Source of the DNA: Ypsolopha sequella
Lineage: Eukaryota; Arthropoda; Insecta; Lepidoptera; Ypsolophidae
DNA length: 64,000 bases
Reading direction: 5' to 3'
Assembly: GCA_934047225.1 (NCBI GenBank)
Contig: OW203984.1
Span: 3,853,201 to 3,917,200 of the forward strand
The notes under the pieces are model-generated. The model saw nothing but the letters and a program-made list of their open reading frames with translations, made no database searches and was not told where the DNA came from. Below are positions 41,201 to 47,200 of this stretch, piece after piece (the first letter of the stretch is position 1; every line of letters begins with the position of its first letter). Both the position numbers and the translations under genes were made by a program.

Positions 41201-44200
41201 GTATTCAGGGTGTAGCGGCTGTAAAATGTTTTGTAGTGAGAAAGGGGACCCTTTTCTCAAAATGACTTTACTTAGGGCAGGTTTCAATCTCTGTTTTAAA
41301 TCCGTGGTTTCAACTGACCGACCAACGCATTCGCCACAGTCTGATGCAAATCGAACGTCAGAAGTCATCGCACCGTTTTTTTTTATATATTTTAGCGGCT
41401 CTGGATTCACGTCCTTTTGGGCCCATAGTTATTGTTTTCTTTTTAATTTAATTTTTTTCCTCTATGTGTGGCTTTAGTGTGCCCGAAAGACCACTAAAGT
41501 GTATGGGAAATACACATCGTCATTATTTAAATTTGCAAGGGAGGGTAAGAGGTGATGCCGAGTATGGAATGGGAAACACAAGTTACACCCACGTTTCACC
41601 AACGATTATTACGACCAAGTGTGATGGTGAGCCTTTCCGCCGTACTTTGAGTACAAGAAGGACCCACAGCTTAAAATGCCTTTTGAAGCATGAAGACTGA
41701 GAACAATTCTGCCTCTATAGGATTTGAACCTGTGACTTCCGTATCAGTGGTTGAGACATTCGGACCACAGAGGCAAAAAATAATCGAATGGGAGGAGTTA
41801 GGCATATATTTATTATATGTTTTGTATTATATTTACCTGTATTTATAAGGTTAACCATCTAAAAAATACTAGATGAGCAGCCAACTTACTAAGTTGGCAT
41901 CAACTAGGTTAGGTTAGGTTTCAACATATTATTTTTGATGCCAATTAAGTAATTTTGATGCCGATTTTTGTATTTTTTTATTCAAGTAAATTATTTTGTT
42001 TTATTACATTTAAGTAAACCTAGCCTTTATTATTTTTGCGTGCATTTCCTCACACTATTTTTTATTATATAAAACAATTAGATATAGATAAGTATTTATT
42101 TATATTGTTTTTATTTTATATAAAATAACGACCTGTAATAAGTGTATCTGATGTATACCTACAATACATACATAAATATATTTAATTACATTTTAAGCGC
42201 AAAAATTGACATTTCACACGAAACGCAGTGGAAGCGTGCTGGGCCCATAACTTGATGTAGTTGGGTGACGCAGTGGTGTCCAAGGGTTGTAGCCTTTGAG
42301 ACTGTGAGAGCTTTACTAACTTAGTTTTACAGAAAACAGCACATTATATTTTACAATTTATTAATCGATGTTGACTTCCTTTCTGAGACAAAAAGACTAG
42401 ACAGCTTTTTCTTCTAAAGACAACCATTGCAATACAAAGTTTGAATATGTATTAAAACTCTTTCAACACGTCTTAGGTGTCTGCGTTGAATCATGTAGTG
42501 CCGGCTTTACTCCCTTCTATTGTAAAACAATTCGGTAGGATAGAACGTTCAGTGTTAGATACATTTTATTACACTTCTGCTTAGAATAAGTGATTGAGTT
42601 GTACTGAATACACTTAAATATATTCCCATATAGGGCATTTATCTACACAAGTGTGAAAACCCTATTCATCACAAATCGCGAGAATACAGAAGAGATATAG
42701 ACAAAAAATACTTTTGCTTCAGACAGTTAAGAAAGAAACAGATGGCGCTGTCGTCACTACAAATATTGTTGCTTCAGACAATGCGTGAAATCACATAACG
42801 CCCTCGTGAGCGTTCTGCATGTGCAGTACAAGCTAGTATATCAAGCAGATGCAAAAATAACAGTGGACAAGTATGATGGAAGAAATCGCCGGTCTAGGTA
42901 GGAACCTCGGTGGCGCAATTGGTAGCGCGCTTGTCTTGATAACAAGAGGTCGCAAGTTCGAATCCTGGCCCGGGGAATTTTTTCAAATTCTTGTCTTTGG
43001 ATTTGTTTCTGATTGATATTTTCTAGTTTGTAATGCACTCTAATAATATTTAGAGTATTCATAGCGATGGATTTCGCAAAATAAACATAATCTTACAAAA
43101 TTACTTTTATTAAACCGTTTAGCTATCGATTTTCGATGAAAAGTTAAAGAAGAGCGCGATTGCGCCTTGTGATTATTTAAATAAAATAGACAAGAAATAA
43201 CGATAAAGATCATCATCAATTATTTAAGAGCCCAGCTCTTGTCAGTGTAGCATCTTCCATCGTTCTCTGTCCATTCTTCAGTTCTGTTATTTAACGTGGA
43301 ACTCCCTCCTTTCAAATAAAAGTCTAACCAAATTTAAAAAAATCCTTACGACATGAATCCCCTCGTACGTGTCAGAGATGTTACCTATGGTGGATTGTGA
43401 AATGCAAGTTAAAGTCCACACTCGTATACCTGTGTTTCACTGACGATGGTGGTGAGACTGGTGAGCCAGTATATCAGACACAAAAGCAAGCAGACGGAAC
43501 AAAAATATACCCTACAGAATTTGATAGATAGATAATAGTACATTGTTCACCGAGGGAAGAAAGGGGACGATTAACAACGAGGGTGTAGTTTGTACAATAC
43601 ACACGGGTTGGGAATCGCACTTTCTCCCGAGTGATACATAGTGCTTTATATACTACACCTGCGAGGAAATAGTATAATTTTACTTTTAATCAAGATACAA
43701 TAAAAGAAATAGACTGACTCGTGTGCGATTGTCACTTTTTATTTCCTTCTTATTTTTTATTATGTACAGGAAAAGCAAGTGGCCAGTATCATTTTTCGGG
43801 TTTTATGTACGAGTTCGCAAAATAATACTGGCCACTTGGCCACTTGCTCATACTTTATGTTATTTAAAAAAAAACAGCACGTTAACAATGGATTTGCATA
43901 TACTTTTTCTGCCCGCTCAAGCACGTTAACAATGGATTTTCATACACTTTTTCCGCCCGCATATTTGTATGACAGTAATGACGAATTTTCTGCATCGTTT
44001 TCAAAAAAGTAAGAAGGTACTTTCCGAGCAGGTGTAGTATAAAACATTTATTCACTATTACAATACGTACACAATTCACATTCAACACAATAAAACATTT
44101 ACATTAACAATAAAAGACACGGAACAAGTTTTAACAATAACAATAATGAGACAGATACATAACTATAGACATATAGGTATTACAATAGTAAAAGGGCTCC

Positions 44201-47200
44201 GACACAGTATTTGCTGCAAAGATTAACAATGCAGCACTGATCATTCTCCTGGAACCGTGGAAGAGCGACGTGCTGAACTTTTAATTTTGTGTAGTTAACT
44301 TAATTAAGAAATAATATAGTATGTAAAGATAAATATGTATTATATGGTTATAAAAGGTGTAACAGAAAGGTGTAACCATATTTGAAGAGCTTATTCAGTC
44401 AAAGGTTTAGAACAACTTCTGTATGGAACAAAATCTGTATCTCGAAAAAATTTTTTTACCGTTTCATAGAAAAATGTAATGCCGCTCGGCCGAAATGTAT
44501 AGAAGGGCAGATTTTTTTTTTGAGATTTCGGGGTTGGCTCCATAGTAAATAAGCTCTTCAAATATGGTTACACCTTTCTGTTACATGTAATTATAATATC
44601 TACGTGGGTGTACTTATCAGTGAATATTATATACTTTATATATTTATGGAATGTGGTATGCAAAAAAACAAAATAATATGAAATAAAAACAATAGCAATA
44701 AATAAACAAAATTTGTACTAAAACAATGCACCCTGCCTGCCTTAATGGGACTTTGCTACAGATTTGAATTTGAACCCGTGACCTTCGGATTAGCGAGTAC
44801 TGGAATCACTAGACCAGAGAGGTGGTCAAGTTTGACCTAATTTACCTGTATACAACGAGGCCCCAGTTCTCCATCGCTCCAGCAGCGAAGTCAGGAACAG
44901 CCACCTTGTCCAACTTGGGAAAGAGGTATGGGAACCCAGTGTACTCTTCTAAAGCCACCATGTTCTTCTGTCCAAAGTCCAGGGCGAATTCTGCAGCGAC
45001 CTGAGTTCCAGGCCTCGAATACACTTTGAAAGGGATGTGGTAGATGGGATCGGCTTCGTTATCGATGGACTCGAAGTTCGAGACGAGGTAGGCGAGTAAG
45101 TAAGAAGACATCACTAGGGTGTCTTCGAATTCGTGCTTAGCGTAGCCTGGGACTTCTGGCCTGGAATAAAAAAAATGTTTGTGTAACAGAAACCATGATA
45201 GAAATAAATTTCTATGTTTGAACACTTGCGTTGCGTTTCTATAAAAACGCAGACAGAATTAGTAAATCTAGTTTTACTTTTCTTTCTGCGTTTCTATACT
45301 GCAATGATATAATGTTAATTTATATGTAATAGAAGGTAAATGTTTTGTATTACTACAACATGACATGTGTTTTGACGTGGATACTTCTTAGTTCGTATAG
45401 GAAGGCGCATGTTCTAAAGTTGTACGTCACTTTTTATTTATTTTTATTTTGGATTATTATTATTACATTTTTTAATCGTTTATTATTTGTTATTAGTTAT
45501 AAAATTCATGATAAGTTATTGCTAATTTGATCGGAATAATAAAACTAAGTGAATCACTGACTTATTATGATTCCTTCCTCTGTGATTGAGTAAAGAGGTG
45601 GCATAAGAAGTATCCAGTTAAATAATTTATGATTTTATCTTTGACACAACCCGCTGTTTTTTAAGGTTCCGTACTCGAAGGGTGCCAAACGGGACCCTAT
45701 TACTAAACCTCCGCTGTCCGTCTGTCCGTCTGTCACAGGTCTACAGCTTCAGACGTTATAGGTAGCCAGTTAATTTTTTTACAGAATGACACGTATATTA
45801 TTTAAAACTAAATAAATTGCATTTTTTTAACCTTACTTGTTTAGCTCTATATTAAAGAACTACATACAGGAAAAAAAAATATATATATATAAAACAATAC
45901 CAAAAATTCGGGTTCCGTATTCAGGATATGCCGAATAAATTGTCATGAGCTACCATTTCAGCGCCTTGTTTTTTGTCGCTTTGACGTTGCTTTGGCATCT
46001 ATGTTGTTGTTATTTACCATTATGCTTTTATGATTCCGTACCAGTATTGTGGTACGGAACCCTTTGTACGCGAGTTCGACTCGCACTTGACCAAAATATT
46101 TTTGAACGAGTGAGCGAAGCAAAGTACTCTGAGTCTACTTCAACAATTCGCCGTTTGTATGTTTGTCCGACGTTAATCGAGTATCGTTGATCTCAACGTC
46201 ACATAATTTAGTAGGCGAGTAATAAGCTAAATCGTGCAAGGGGTTGTCGAGATATGGGGTTGTAAGAAGAGCCCGCGAGTCCACAGTTCGAGGCGAATTA
46301 CTAGTATATGAAATTAATTTTAGTTTTAGTGCTGTCAAAACTAAATTCGATACAAAATAGTCCTTAAAAGTTAGGTTTAGAAGCTAAATTTCTTTGGAAA
46401 ATGTTAAGCTTTGACAGCACTAAAACTAAAATTAATGCCTTCAGAATTGGCTTCATTGTGTTAATAAAATAATTTTTATAAAATACTGTTTAGGGGCCTT
46501 TCTATTTTTTGTATGTAATATTCCACATAAATATAGATACTAAATTAAATAGTTTTAGGCGCTATATTTCGACCCCTCAGTGGCGTCGTCATCAGGCGAA
46601 TAGAAAAATACTATATGACATATAGGTAAAGATATCCGTCAGAGATCGAAGGTGACCGACATAGCCTGCCGAATAATTAAGTTGAAGTGGCAGTGGACTG
46701 GCCATGTTTGTCGCAGACGTGATAACCGTCAGGGCCGTAACATAAGGCATTGGAATGGAGACCACGTGCAAGCGCAGCGTAGGCCACCCTCATGCCTGCT
46801 GGACTGACGATCTGAAGGACGTTGCGGATGGCGGCTGGATGAGGATGACTGAGAACCGCCAAGAGTGGCGTAATATTGGGGAGGCCTATGTCCAGCAGTG
46901 GACGAATACGCGCTGATGAATGGATGGATGGATGGACGTTTTTAATCATGAACCAGACTTTTTAAAGGAGAATTTATCATGCAGAGTGCTCCGATTCTGA
47001 ATATTTTGTTATTATAAACTTTAAATTTGGATTTGATTATTTATTTATTTATTAATAATATAAAATGCGTACTTGAGCTGATCTGTCCTCTCGGGCATGT
47101 TGCTCCTGACCACGGAGTAGGCTGGCGGCGCGTAGATGGTGGTCCTGAAGATGGCCTTCAGGGCTGGTTCATCATAGCAAGGGAACGCGCGCCGGGCAAA

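Noticed and set aside
42895..42985. A tRNA gene
   Set aside because: A and B boxes are present, but the acceptor stem does not pair and the same unit with a common 3' body recurs twice nearby, which marks a SINE.
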